57,099 nt of DNA. Origin: Bacteroidales bacterium (lineage in GTDB: Bacteria; Bacteroidota; Bacteroidia; Bacteroidales; ML635J-15). Under the pieces are notes generated by a model. The model was not told the DNA's origin. It saw only the letters and a program-made list of their open reading frames with translations, and did not search any database. Below, in pieces: positions 7,431 to 16,759 of the stretch. The stretch spans positions 1 to 57,099 of the forward strand of contig JALOAQ010000001.1 of assembly GCA_023228725.1 (NCBI GenBank), read 5' to 3'. Every line of letters starts with the position of its first letter. Position 1 is the stretch's first letter. The position numbers and the translations under genes are program-made.

Positions 7431-9032
7431 TTATTTGTTTTTACCCATTTTTTTTCTGCTTCTTATTACAGTTTGAATACACTCTCGTTGTGCCACAACA
7501 ACAGATAGACCTTTATAGGCTAATTCTTCTTTAATTATTGCTAAATTCTCTTCGTGATGCTTTCTTAAAGGAACTAAAGTTCTTAAATGTTTTGGGTCAA
7601 CACCTAAGCCTTTACAAATATCCACGATTCTATCTTTAGCTGCCGAATCTTGCCCTCCTGTCATTCCTGTAGTAAAATTATCAGAAATTAAAACTAAAAT
7701 AGGAGAATTTTTAATTACTGCCTCCAAAAGTCCTGTCATACCTGAATGGGTAAAAGTTGAATCACCAATTACTGCTACTGCCGGCACTAAACCTGCGTCA
7801 GCGGCTCCTACAGCCATTGTAATTGAAGCACCCATATCAACGCAAGAATTTATAGCATTAAATGGAGGTAAAGCACCCAATGTATAACAACCAATATCAG
7901 CAAAAACTCGCCCTGGTTCGTAATCTTCCAAAGCAATATTTAAAGCATTATAAACATCTCTATGTCCGCAACCTTGACATAATGATGGAGGACGCATTTT
8001 AACAACTTCAGGAATATCTACTCCTTCTACTATGTTAATATCCAAAGCTTTAGCTACAATATTTGGATTTAATTCTCCATCTCTTGGTAAGCTTCCATCT
8101 AATCTACCCATAATTTTAATACCCTCATCAAAAAAGCCCCTTAATTGTTTTTCAACAAATGGATAACCATCTTCCAAAACTAAAATACTTTCGCATTCTT
8201 GTCGCAATTTTTGAATATGATTTTCAGGAATAGGATATTGTGAAACTTTTACAACAGGGTAAGGACATTCGCCATCAAAGTTTTCCATTAAATAATTAAA
8301 ACTTATACCACATGCCACAACGCCAATTTTTTTATTATTCCCATCAATATATTTATTGTAACTCGAATCGTTTGAGGCTTGCTGTATAGAAGTTTGCATT
8401 TCTAAAAGCTTTTTGTAATTTCTACGCGCAATAGCTGGTAAAAGTACAAATTGGCGTGGGTCTTTAGGTAATTTTATTTTTAATTGTTCTTTTTTATCTC
8501 CTAAACTAACGCCAGCACGTGAGTGAGCTAATCTAGTTGTTATTCTAAGTACAACCGGCACATTAAATTTTTCTGAAATTTCAAATCCATTTTTAGCCAT
8601 TTCGTAAGCTTCTTGCTGATTGCTAGGTTCTAAAATTGGCACTAAGGCAAAATCTCCATAAAATCTCGAATCTTGTTCGTTTTGTGAAGAGTGCATTGAT
8701 GGGTCGTCAGCGGCAACAACTATTAAACCTCCATTAACTCCGGTTATTGCAGAGTTTAAAAAAGCATCTGCTGCAACATTCATCCCAACGTGTTTCATTT
8801 GTACCATTGCCCTTTTTCCGGTATAAGACATACCAATTGCGGATTCCATAGCAGTCTTTTCGTTAGTTGACCATTTGCATTGTATCCCTTTTTGAGCAAC
8901 CTCTTTTGATTTTTGAGCATATTCCATAATTTCGGTAGATGGTGTTCCAGGATAAGCATAAAATCCCGAAATCCCGCCGTCTATCGCTCCTTGTGCAATA
9001 GCCTCGTCTCCTAAGAATAGTAATTTTTGCAT
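7431..9032 (-). CDS. iorA: indolepyruvate:ferredoxin oxidoreductase, alpha subunit (no ferredoxin domain)
   Basis: The thiamine-diphosphate-binding catalytic subunit. The N-terminal pyrimidine-binding part has LFLGDEAIAQGAIDGG and GFYAYPGTPSTEI. The C-terminal TPP part has the PPSLCQGCGHRD motif and GDSTFTHSGMTGLLEA with the Mg-TPP site. Classical IorA is about 600 residues with a C-terminal 2[4Fe-4S] ferredoxin domain. This 533-residue protein stops at RSRKKMGKNK with only one Cys near the end, so the electron-exit clusters are absent or supplied by another protein. I recall a similar short form in other Bacteroidota. Confidence 0.92.
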   Translation of the reverse strand: MQKLLFLGDEAIAQGAIDGGISGFYAYPGTPSTEIMEYAQKSKEVAQKGIQCKWSTNEKTAMESAIGMSYTGKRAMVQMKHVGMNVAADAFLNSAITGVNGGLIVVAADDPSMHSSQNEQDSRFYGDFALVPILEPSNQQEAYEMAKNGFEISEKFNVPVVLRITTRLAHSRAGVSLGDKKEQLKIKLPKDPRQFVLLPAIARRNYKKLLEMQTSIQQASNDSSYNKYIDGNNKKIGVVACGISFNYLMENFDGECPYPVVKVSQYPIPENHIQKLRQECESILVLEDGYPFVEKQLRGFFDEGIKIMGRLDGSLPRDGELNPNIVAKALDINIVEGVDIPEVVKMRPPSLCQGCGHRDVYNALNIALEDYEPGRVFADIGCYTLGALPPFNAINSCVDMGASITMAVGAADAGLVPAVAVIGDSTFTHSGMTGLLEAVIKNSPILVLISDNFTTGMTGGQDSAAKDRIVDICKGLGVDPKHLRTLVPLRKHHEENLAIIKEELAYKGLSVVVAQRECIQTVIRSRKKMGKNK

Positions 9033-9226
9033 ATTCTAATATTTATTTATTTTCAACAGTACGAAAATAATAATTAATTTATTAAAAATAAAACTTATTG
9101 ACAAGCTATTTTTTAAACATGTTCGTAAAACATAAATTAAACGGAGTTTTTAAAACTATTTAACACTTTGTTATTAAATAAATGATATTTAAAATGCTTT
9201 TTTTATGTAATGATTAAAATATAATT

Positions 9227-9234
9227 TATATTTG
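9227..9234 (+). promoter_or_regulatory. -7 promoter box for the PorE-like gene
   Basis: TATATTTG lies 38 nt before the ATG. The -33 element is not clear. The rest of the 239-bp gap between iorA and this gene is AT-rich with no other feature I can support. Confidence 0.4.
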
Positions 9235-9271
9235 CATTTGATATTTATTTAATTTATAAGCAAATATAATT

Positions 9272-11455
9272 ATGAAACAGTTTAACCTAAGTACAATCAG
9301 TTTAAAATTGATGTTTTTCATATTTTTAATAGTAATTTCTATTTCAAGCTTTTCTTCTACAAAAACATCCATTAGTAAAAAATGGAAACAAGCAGAAAAT
9401 TTAATACTAAATGAAAAATATTGCGATGCAGGAAAAATCTATATGGAAATATTTGAAAATGAACCTGAAAATTTTAATTGTGCCTATAAGATTGGATATT
9501 GTTTATTAAGTTCCGAAACCGAGCAAGATGTTCAAACAGCTCAATCTTACTTAGAATTAGCTTCAGGAAATATTACTGCGAAATATAAAAACTCTTATTC
9601 CGAAAAAAAAGCTCCTGTAATTTCGTGGTATTATTTAGGTCTTGCATATCGTTTAAATAAAGAATATGATAAAGCTATAGAGGCTTTTAATAAATTTAAA
9701 AAACTAAAAAGAAGAAAAGATAAAAAATTTTTATATTCAATAGATATTAGCAGAGAAATACAAACTTGTAAAGACGCACAAGAATTTTTTGATTACCAAA
9801 GAATGAGTTTAGAAAAAATTAATATAGAAGGACTTGAAGAAGATAATTTGCGTTGCCCTATTTTAGCAAGCAAAGAAAATAGATTGATTTTTACTAAGGG
9901 CAAAAACAATGTTTTTCCTCCAGACATAAATTGGCAAAAATCTAATGACGGGATACAATTAGACCCTGTATATATCGCTATTAGAGACGAAGCAGGAGGA
10001 AGTTTTCATTCTCCAAAATCAATTGAGGAAGATTTGCAAATAAAATATCCACATATCCCGGTTACTACTACCGCTGACGGCTCAGAACTATATTTAATTG
10101 TTGATAAAAATGATAATGGCGATATTTATATGAGTAAATTTGAAAATGGAAAATATCAAGTCGCAAAAAAAGTAAAAGAATTGTGTACTAGAAAATGGGA
10201 ATCACACGCATCTATAACACCTGATGGTTCACGTATTTATTTTACCAGTATGAGAAAAGGTGGATATGGTGGTTTAGATATTTGGTACAGCGATAGAGGC
10301 GATAATGGAAAATGGAAAAAACCTGTGAATATGGGAGACAAAATAAATACTAAATACCACGAAGAAATGCCTTATATCATGAATAATGGAAACGCTTTGT
10401 ATTTTAGTTCTGAAGGACATAATAATTTAGGTGGTTTTGATGTGTTTTATTCTAATTATGATAAGGAATCTAAATCTTGGACTAAAGCTCAAAATCTTGG
10501 CTTTCCATTTAGTACATCCGGAAATGATATGGGATATGTAATTGAAAACGGAAAAGTTTTTGCATTTTGTCCTGTTAACGATAACAAAAGAAGAGAAGGC
10601 GTGGGAAACTGTGATTGCATTTCTATTATACGAGAACTTGTACCCGAATTGGCTGAAATTAAAGGAATAGTGAAATTAAATCCTGAAGACGCTGACAAAT
10701 TAAGACAAACACAAGTTAAACTAATTGATAATAATAATAATAAAGAAATTGCAAGCACTGAAGTTGATGAAGATGGAAAATATGTCTTTAAAAATGTTGA
10801 GAAAGGAAATTATGATATAAGTATTTATATAAATGATGAATACCAAACCTCAGCCCAAATCGAAGTCCCAGAGGAAGGTAAATGGGATATTCTTGTTGAT
10901 GAATTAATTGTAACAATTCAAGAGGATATAGCTGAAACACAAGATGTTGTAGAAGACAAAGAAAATTTAGAAAATCTTACTGATAACGAAAATAAATATG
11001 AAGATAAAGAAGACGATAATATTATTGCTGAAAATATACAAAAGGAAATTGAACCCATTTTATATATTGAAAATATTTTGTTTGATTTTGATAAGTCAAT
11101 AGTTAAATCCCAATATTATTCCGACTTGGATAATTTGGCAAATTGGTTGAAAGACAATCCCAATGCCGAATTAAGAATTTCAGGACGCACTGACCACTAT
11201 GGTAATCTTGAGTATAATATGAAATTAAGTAAAAAAAGATGCGAGAGCGTTCAAAGTTATTTGCTGAATAAAGGTGTAAATAAATCACAGCTCATCATTT
11301 CTTATTATGGAAAATCACAACCACTAACAGTAGAAGTGGATGATGATAATATTAGAAAATTAAATAGATCTGTAGTGTTTGAAATTGTTAAACAAGGAAA
11401 AACTAGCATAGAAGTAAAACCTATTTTAGTGCCTGAAGAATATAAAGTTAAGTAA
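9272..11455 (+). CDS. PorE-like TPR/PD40/CRD/OmpA outer-membrane protein
   Basis: Domain order: signal peptide (about 1-30), TPR-like helices (about 33-170), a PD40/WD40-like propeller with repeats such as TPDGSRIYFTS, GGLDIWYS and GGFDVFYSN (about 195-430), a carboxypeptidase-regulatory-like Ig fold (IKGIVKLNPEDADK to VPEEGKWDI, about 460-540), an acidic linker, and a C-terminal OmpA peptidoglycan-binding domain (ILFDFDKSIV, RTDHYGNLEYN, about 605-727). This is the architecture of P. gingivalis PorE, which ties the type IX secretion machinery to peptidoglycan. PorE is a lipoprotein, but no lipobox Cys is seen here. Bacteroidota carry several paralogues, so 'PorE-like' is as far as I go. Confidence 0.8.
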   Translation: MKQFNLSTISLKLMFFIFLIVISISSFSSTKTSISKKWKQAENLILNEKYCDAGKIYMEIFENEPENFNCAYKIGYCLLSSETEQDVQTAQSYLELASGNITAKYKNSYSEKKAPVISWYYLGLAYRLNKEYDKAIEAFNKFKKLKRRKDKKFLYSIDISREIQTCKDAQEFFDYQRMSLEKINIEGLEEDNLRCPILASKENRLIFTKGKNNVFPPDINWQKSNDGIQLDPVYIAIRDEAGGSFHSPKSIEEDLQIKYPHIPVTTTADGSELYLIVDKNDNGDIYMSKFENGKYQVAKKVKELCTRKWESHASITPDGSRIYFTSMRKGGYGGLDIWYSDRGDNGKWKKPVNMGDKINTKYHEEMPYIMNNGNALYFSSEGHNNLGGFDVFYSNYDKESKSWTKAQNLGFPFSTSGNDMGYVIENGKVFAFCPVNDNKRREGVGNCDCISIIRELVPELAEIKGIVKLNPEDADKLRQTQVKLIDNNNNKEIASTEVDEDGKYVFKNVEKGNYDISIYINDEYQTSAQIEVPEEGKWDILVDELIVTIQEDIAETQDVVEDKENLENLTDNENKYEDKEDDNIIAENIQKEIEPILYIENILFDFDKSIVKSQYYSDLDNLANWLKDNPNAELRISGRTDHYGNLEYNMKLSKKRCESVQSYLLNKGVNKSQLIISYYGKSQPLTVEVDDDNIRKLNRSVVFEIVKQGKTSIEVKPILVPEEYKVK

Positions 11456-11602
11456 ATTATTCAATAATAAAACTTTACTTATTATCTTAGATCACTTTTA
11501 CTAATATAGAGAAAAACATTGGGATAGACCATTAATCTCTTCATGTTTTATAAAAATGAGCTTTCTTAAACTTTCCGTATAGTTTTCTATTGTTTTATTT
11601 AG

Positions 11603-11610
11603 TATTTTTG
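11603..11610 (+). promoter_or_regulatory. -7 box directly upstream of clpS
   Basis: TATTTTTG ends only 6 nt before the ATG at 11617, so the mRNA would have almost no leader. This argues against the upstream in-frame TTG at 11590. Confidence 0.45.
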
Positions 11611-11616
11611 CAATAT

Positions 11617-11907
11617 ATGAAAGACAATCAAAAAATATTAAAGCCTATAAAACGTGAAGAAATATCACAAGGTTCTGGCACTAATAAAAATCGTCATTTA
11701 ATTTTATACGATGACGATATTAATAGTTTTGATTATGTTATTTCTTGCTTAGTAGAAATTTGCGATCACGACTTTGTGCAAGCCGAGCAATGTGCTTTTA
11801 TTACTCATTTTAAAGGAAAATGTGATGTTAAAAAAGGTGATTATAAATCACTAAAACCTTTGAAACAAAGTCTTGTAGATAAGGGACTTAAAGCATCAAT
11901 AGATTAA
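11617..11907 (+). CDS. clpS: ClpS adaptor of the ClpAP/ClpCP protease
   Basis: A 96-residue N-degron adaptor. The ClpS core is present: LILYDDDINSFDYVISCLVEIC, the QAEQCAFITHFKGKCDVKKG helix-strand unit and the final LKQSLVDKGLKASI. ClpS hands N-end-rule substrates to the Clp ATPase. The ATG at 11617 was chosen because the upstream TTG adds a hydrophobic stretch not found in the family and lies before the -7 box. It is convergent with htpG. Confidence 0.9.
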   Translation: MKDNQKILKPIKREEISQGSGTNKNRHLILYDDDINSFDYVISCLVEICDHDFVQAEQCAFITHFKGKCDVKKGDYKSLKPLKQSLVDKGLKASID

Positions 11908-11910
11908 TAC

Positions 11911-11952
11911 AAAAAAAAAGCTGTCTAAAAAATATTGACAGCCTTTTTTTTT
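11911..11952. terminator. bidirectional terminator between clpS and htpG
   Basis: GCTGTC and GACAGC pair around an 11-nt loop, with A9 on the left and T9 on the right, so it is usable from both convergent genes. Confidence 0.8.
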
Positions 11953-14020
11953 ATTTTTTAGCTTTTAATAAATCAACACTACGCTGTACGAACTCACTCA
12001 GAGCTTCGCCTTTTAATAAATTATTAGAAAGTAAAGCTAAGTCGAAAAGCTGAGAAATAAGTTTTTGTTTTTTACCAAAATCCTTGTACAAGTTTTGTTT
12101 CTCATTTTCTAATTCAGAAATTTTTGAATCTAAATCTTCAATTTTCTTTTTATCTTCTATTGGCTTATCATCTTCGTTTTTAATCTCTTTGAGTTTATCT
12201 TCTATTAAAGATTTTTCTGAATTTAATTCGCTAAGCTCTGAGTCAATTTCTAAGCGTTTTGAATTATTTTTCTTTTCGAGTTTAGAACTTAAATCAATAA
12301 TAATTTGATGATTTGTATTAATAATTACCTTATAATTGTCAGGCAAATCTCTGTAATATCCTGTGCCACCACTTAGTGCCGACATATCTTTCATTCTTCT
12401 CATAAACTCATCACGAGTAATTAATACAGGTAAATCGTTTCCGCTAATATTTTCAGAACTTACCCAATATTTCATACTGTCGCCAACTACTCCTTGAAAA
12501 GCCCATCTCAAGTTTTCTTGTTCACGATCGCTTAATACAGATTCAATTTTATCTTCTTTCCTAATTAAATTATCAATAATATCAGAATCTACTCTTACAA
12601 AACGTGAATCTTTAAATTTACTTTCTAAAGTATTTATAAAATGAACATCTAACTGCCCATCTAATAAAAGTACATCATAGTTTTTTGATTTTGCAGTTTT
12701 AATATAAGAGAATTGCTCTTCCTTATCAGTTGCATATAAATAAATTAAGTTCTTATCTTTATCAGTTTGTTCAGCTTCTATTTTTGTTTTATATTCCTCA
12801 AAAGTAAAATACTCATCATCTATGTTTTTTAGTAATGAAAATTTTTCTGCACGTTCATAAAATTTTTCGTCTGAAATCATTCCATATTCAATAAACATTT
12901 TTAAATCATCCCATTTAGTTTGAAAATCTTCGCGATTTTCTTTAAAAATATCAAATAATTTATCTGCTACTTTTTTTGTAATATGGCCAGAAATTTTCTT
13001 AACATTTGCATCGCTTTGTAAATAAGAGCGAGAAACATTTAAAGGAATATCAGGTGAATCTAAAACTCCGTGCAATAAGGTTAAAAATTCAGGCACAATA
13101 CCTTCAACAGAATCGGTAACAAAAACTTGATTAGAATATAATTGAATTTTATTTCTATTAATATCTAAATTAGATTTAATTTTTGGAAAATATAAAACTC
13201 CTGTCAAATTAAAAGGATAATCAACATTCAAATGAATATTAAAAAGAGGCTCTTCAAAACTTGCAGGATATAACTCTTGGTAAAAATTTTTATAATCTTC
13301 ATCCTTTAAATCGCTAGGCTTTTGTTTCCACAATGGTTTTGGATTATTTATTATATTATCTTCCTCAGTAGTTTCTTCTTTACCATCTTTCCAAATTGTT
13401 TTTTTACCAAAAGCTATAGGCGTTGGTAAAAATTTACAATATTTATTCAATAATTCCTCTATTTTGTTTTTTTCAAGAAACTCAAGCGACTCTTCATCAA
13501 TATGTAAAATTACATCTGTTCCTATTGTTTCTTTTTCAGTTTCAGAAAGAGTATAAGCAGGATCTCCTTCACACTCCCACTTCACGGCTTTTTCGTTTTC
13601 ACGGTATGATTTTGTTATAATTTCTACTTTTTTCGAAACCATAAACGACGAGTAAAATCCTAAACCAAAATGTCCTATAATTGCGTTTTCAACATTTTTA
13701 TACTTATCTAAAAAGTCGCCGGCACTAGAAAAAGCAATTTGATTTATATACTTTTCTACCTCCTCAGCACTCATACCAATACCATTATCGCGAATAGTTA
13801 ATGTCTTGTTTTCTTTATCAAGTAAAACTTCAACTTTTACATTTTCAGCATCTCCTTTATATTCGCCCGAAAGTGCAAGAGTCCGTAATTTTTGAGTAGC
13901 ATCAACAGCATTAGACACTAATTCTCGCAAAAATATTTCATGGTCAGAATAAAGAAATTTTTTAATAATAGGGAAAATGTTTTCGGTTGTAACTCCAATG
14001 TTTCCTGTTTTTTGTGACAT
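11951..14020 (-). CDS. htpG: HSP90 chaperone HtpG
   Basis: A 689-residue HSP90 homologue. The N-terminal GHKL ATPase has FLRELVSNAVDATQKL, DNGIGMS and IGHFGLGFYSSFMV. The middle domain has the catalytic-loop region VDYPFNLTGVLYFP and RNKIQLYSNQVFV. The C-terminal dimerisation part contains a charged, coiled-coil-like stretch (about residues 580-645) before LALLSNNLLKGEALSEFVQRS. It folds and stabilises client proteins in the cytoplasm. The leader carries an inverted repeat at 14084-14098 that may be a stress operator. Confidence 0.97.
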   Translation of the reverse strand: MSQKTGNIGVTTENIFPIIKKFLYSDHEIFLRELVSNAVDATQKLRTLALSGEYKGDAENVKVEVLLDKENKTLTIRDNGIGMSAEEVEKYINQIAFSSAGDFLDKYKNVENAIIGHFGLGFYSSFMVSKKVEIITKSYRENEKAVKWECEGDPAYTLSETEKETIGTDVILHIDEESLEFLEKNKIEELLNKYCKFLPTPIAFGKKTIWKDGKEETTEEDNIINNPKPLWKQKPSDLKDEDYKNFYQELYPASFEEPLFNIHLNVDYPFNLTGVLYFPKIKSNLDINRNKIQLYSNQVFVTDSVEGIVPEFLTLLHGVLDSPDIPLNVSRSYLQSDANVKKISGHITKKVADKLFDIFKENREDFQTKWDDLKMFIEYGMISDEKFYERAEKFSLLKNIDDEYFTFEEYKTKIEAEQTDKDKNLIYLYATDKEEQFSYIKTAKSKNYDVLLLDGQLDVHFINTLESKFKDSRFVRVDSDIIDNLIRKEDKIESVLSDREQENLRWAFQGVVGDSMKYWVSSENISGNDLPVLITRDEFMRRMKDMSALSGGTGYYRDLPDNYKVIINTNHQIIIDLSSKLEKKNNSKRLEIDSELSELNSEKSLIEDKLKEIKNEDDKPIEDKKKIEDLDSKISELENEKQNLYKDFGKKQKLISQLFDLALLSNNLLKGEALSEFVQRSVDLLKAKK

Positions 14021-14083
14021 ATTACATATAATTTATATTTATAACTATGGCTAATTGTCAAACTGTATGCCATCAGAACTTTG

Positions 14084-14098
14084 CTGACAAAACGTCAG
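14084..14098. promoter_or_regulatory. CTGAC-N5-GTCAG inverted repeat upstream of htpG
   Basis: A perfect 5-bp dyad, CTGAC AAAAC GTCAG, ends 64 nt upstream of the htpG start, in the 81-bp gap to the receiver-like gene. Its place upstream of a chaperone gene suggests a stress-response operator, which is inference. It is not the CIRCE element. Confidence 0.4.
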
Positions 14099-14101
14099 AA
14101 T

Positions 14102-14617
14102 TTACGACAATATGTAGTTGTTTATGATTAAAAATAATATAACAAAAATTATTATGCTTATTACAAAAACTGTTGTATATTTTACACTTCTTTGCTTTTT
14201 CTTTAAGTTATATTCAGAAATAAGACGAGAAATAATAGGATATAATCTTATAAAATATTGAGAATCTTTTTTAACAAATGCTGCTGGTTTAACATTACTG
14301 CTAGTTGCTTTTAACTCAATATTTTCTGAATCGGCAAAAATAATGATTTCTATTTCTTTGTCCATGCTTTTTATAGGAGGAATGAGTTCTAAAGCAGTGC
14401 GTGTATTCATACCTCTACTTGTAATTATATTATCTATTACAACAATTTTAAAATTTTTGTTTTTTTCTTCAGATTTTAATTTATTAATAAACATTTGCAC
14501 AGAGCTAAAAGTTAGTAAATTAAAATTTAGTTTTGGCTTAAAATTTTCTCTAAAATAATCTAATTCATCAGTGTCGTTATCAACAAAATAAAATGTTATA
14601 TTTTTGGTAGATTTCAT
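14102..14617 (-). CDS. receiver-like protein with C-terminal transmembrane anchor
   Basis: 171 residues. Residues 1-130 read as a CheY-like receiver: acidic pocket FVDNDTDE (D13, D15), candidate phospho-acceptor D62 at the end of strand 3 (IVVIDN), a strand-4 position FADSE, and FVKKD with K116 or K117 as the conserved Lys. No DNA-binding or enzymatic output domain follows. Instead there is a basic stretch (NLKKKQRSVK) and one hydrophobic helix of about 20 residues (148-168) close to the C-terminus. A receiver tethered to the inner membrane from its C-terminal side would be unusual. No family name is claimed. It starts 11 nt after the upstream exported-protein gene and probably shares its operon. 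Confidence 0.65.
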   Translation of the reverse strand: MKSTKNITFYFVDNDTDELDYFRENFKPKLNFNLLTFSSVQMFINKLKSEEKNKNFKIVVIDNIITSRGMNTRTALELIPPIKSMDKEIEIIIFADSENIELKATSSNVKPAAFVKKDSQYFIRLYPIISRLISEYNLKKKQRSVKYTTVFVISIIIFVILFLIINNYILS

Positions 14618-14628
14618 TTATTTTTGAT

Positions 14629-15519
14629 TTAAAAACCTTTAGAAACTTTTCTTCGTTTTAAATGATTAATTTTTGGATCTTTTTTAAAATTTATAGCAAT
14701 ATTTGGGTCAATATTTACTTCTAATATCCATTTTCCTCCTTTAAACACTAAGGCATCATAGGAAAAATCAGGGCCATAAAACTCATACATATTTGTAAAT
14801 TTTGGCTCAGGCGGAACTAAATGATCAAGAATTATCATATCTTGTTTTTTATTATATCTCAAAAGCATTGTTACCCTGTCTGCATATTCAAAAACCAACC
14901 TTCCTGTTAGAGTTCTATTGATTTTAAATATTTTTTTTCCAAATATTGGTAAATCTTTTCTGTCAAAATATAATGTTTCTATAACTTTTCTATTTATTAA
15001 AAAATCAGCAGCATCATAGCCTAAAAGTGTGTAATATGTTTTTGAATTCCATTTTTTTGTAATAATTTCATAATAAATTGCACCATACCATTCAGTATTT
15101 GTTTGATATAAGCGTGGCTGATTTTCAGAATTATATTTTTTATCTTCTAAAAAGAACACATTTATTTTTTTTGATGTTTTATATTGTAAAAATCCAAAAT
15201 ATTTAAAACTTCCATCCTGAAAAGCTAAATTCCATGTATAAACTTTTAAAGCTTTATCATCAGAAATTAAAACCGAAAGTTTTTTAATTTTACTGTAATC
15301 TGCCGAAAAAGATTCTGTTTTACCCAAAAAATCTTCTAAATACTCTATCAAATATTGGTTTATTTCTGTTTTTTTTGTGTCCGATTTTTCATTTTCTATT
15401 TGTATAAATAAATCTGCAATAGAGTCAACTTCTTCTATATAAGGGAGTTCTTTAGCATTAGAACTATAAACACTAAACAAAAAAACAAGTAATAATAATA
15501 TTTTAAAAAATATTTTCAT
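14629..15519 (-). CDS. exported protein of unknown function
   Basis: 296 residues with an N-terminal signal peptide (IFFKILLLLVFLFSVYSSNA). The mature part is beta-rich and polar, with conserved-looking segments WNLAFQDGSFKYFGFLQY, LGYDAADFLINRK and MYEFYGPDFSYDALVFKGGKW near the end. I recall similar uncharacterised periplasmic proteins in Bacteroidota but cannot name a domain. It is 11 nt upstream of the receiver-like gene and 55 nt downstream of the aminotransferase gene, all on the minus strand. Confidence 0.7.
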   Translation of the reverse strand: MKIFFKILLLLVFLFSVYSSNAKELPYIEEVDSIADLFIQIENEKSDTKKTEINQYLIEYLEDFLGKTESFSADYSKIKKLSVLISDDKALKVYTWNLAFQDGSFKYFGFLQYKTSKKINVFFLEDKKYNSENQPRLYQTNTEWYGAIYYEIITKKWNSKTYYTLLGYDAADFLINRKVIETLYFDRKDLPIFGKKIFKINRTLTGRLVFEYADRVTMLLRYNKKQDMIILDHLVPPEPKFTNMYEFYGPDFSYDALVFKGGKWILEVNIDPNIAINFKKDPKINHLKRRKVSKGF

Positions 15520-15574
15520 TATTTCTCTTTGTAATTAATAACGCAAATATGCAATTTTATTTTCTAAAAACAGA

Positions 15575-16759
15575 TTAAATTTTATTTAAGCTTTCAATAA
15601 TTAGTTTTGAAGCTAACAATATTTCATCATTTGTAATATTTAAAGGAGGAGCAATTCTAAAAGCGGAATCGTGAAAAATAAACCAATCTGTTACAAATCC
15701 GTCTTTTAAGCCTTGTTTTACTAATTTTAAAACCATATTAAAATTTTCAATTTCTACAGCTAACAATAAGCCTTTACCTCTGATTTCCTTAATTTTAGGA
15801 TGTTTTAGGTTTTTTCTAAAAAGATTTTCTTTTTCTTGAATATTTTCTATTATTTTGTTCTCATTCAAATATTTTAGAAAAGCCAAGGCAGCTGCAGCCG
15901 AAACCGGGTGTCCGCCAAAAGTTGTTATATGTCCTAAAATAGGATTAGAAGTAAAACTATGCATAATATTTTTTGGAGCTGCAAAAGCACCAATTGGCAT
16001 GCCACCACCTAAAGCCTTGGCAAAACAAATAATATCAGGTTTAATATCAAAATGTTGAAAACCAAACATTTTACCCGTTCTTCCAAATCCTGTTTGAATT
16101 TCGTCAATAATTAAAAGACTTCCATTTTGCCTACACTTAGCTTCCAATTCCTTAAACCAATTTTTTTCAGGAATAATTATGCCAGCTTCGGCTTGTATAG
16201 GTTCTATTACAACACAAGCTGTATCTTTATCAATTATATTCAAATCTTCATAATTATTTACTCTTAAAATGTAAATTTCAGGCAAAAGCGGACGAAAAGA
16301 ACTTTTAAAGTCTTCGTTTCCACATAAACTTAAAGCAGCATGAGAACTACCATGATAGGCGTTTACAAAAGAACAGATTTTTGTTCTGCCTGTATATCTT
16401 TTTGCAAGTTTTACAGCTCCCTCTATAGCTTCACTCCCACTATTTACAAAATATACAGAATTTATTTCTTTAGGTAAAAGTTTAACAAGATATTCTGCTA
16501 ACTTAACTTGAGGCGACTGGATAAACTCCCCATAAACCATTAAATGTAAGTGTTTTTGCAATTGATTTTCGATTGCGTTTTTAATAGGCTCAAAATTATG
16601 CCCCAAAGCACTAACAGAAACACCGGAAATTAAATCTATATACTTCTTTTTGTCAGGACCTATTAAATATATTCCCTCAGCACTTTCTATTTCTAATAAA
16701 TATGGAGAATCAGAAGTTTGACCAAGATAATTGAGAAATAAATCTCTATTGCTAATCAT
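15575..16759 (-). CDS. class-III PLP-dependent aminotransferase
   Basis: 394 residues, the length of acetylornithine/ornithine-type aminotransferases. The PLP lysine is K248 (CFAKALGGGMP), the pyridine-ring Asp is D219 (LIIDEIQTGFGRTG) and the phosphate-binding segment is VNSGSEAIEGA. The first 8 nt overlap the end of the LytTR gene, so translation is coupled. The amino donor cannot be decided from sequence. Without argC or argJ neighbours I would not call it argD. Confidence 0.88.
   Translation of the reverse strand: MISNRDLFLNYLGQTSDSPYLLEIESAEGIYLIGPDKKKYIDLISGVSVSALGHNFEPIKNAIENQLQKHLHLMVYGEFIQSPQVKLAEYLVKLLPKEINSVYFVNSGSEAIEGAVKLAKRYTGRTKICSFVNAYHGSSHAALSLCGNEDFKSSFRPLLPEIYILRVNNYEDLNIIDKDTACVVIEPIQAEAGIIIPEKNWFKELEAKCRQNGSLLIIDEIQTGFGRTGKMFGFQHFDIKPDIICFAKALGGGMPIGAFAAPKNIMHSFTSNPILGHITTFGGHPVSAAAALAFLKYLNENKIIENIQEKENLFRKNLKHPKIKEIRGKGLLLAVEIENFNMVLKLVKQGLKDGFVTDWFIFHDSAFRIAPPLNITNDEILLASKLIIESLNKI

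Noticed and set aside
12084..12308. Plus-strand frame inside htpG
   Set aside because: A shadow of the charged coiled-coil region, rich in Phe/Ser only because Lys/Glu codons are read backwards.
15575..16759. Calling the aminotransferase argD or rocD
   Set aside because: Class III motifs fit both and other enzymes, and no arginine-pathway genes are adjacent.
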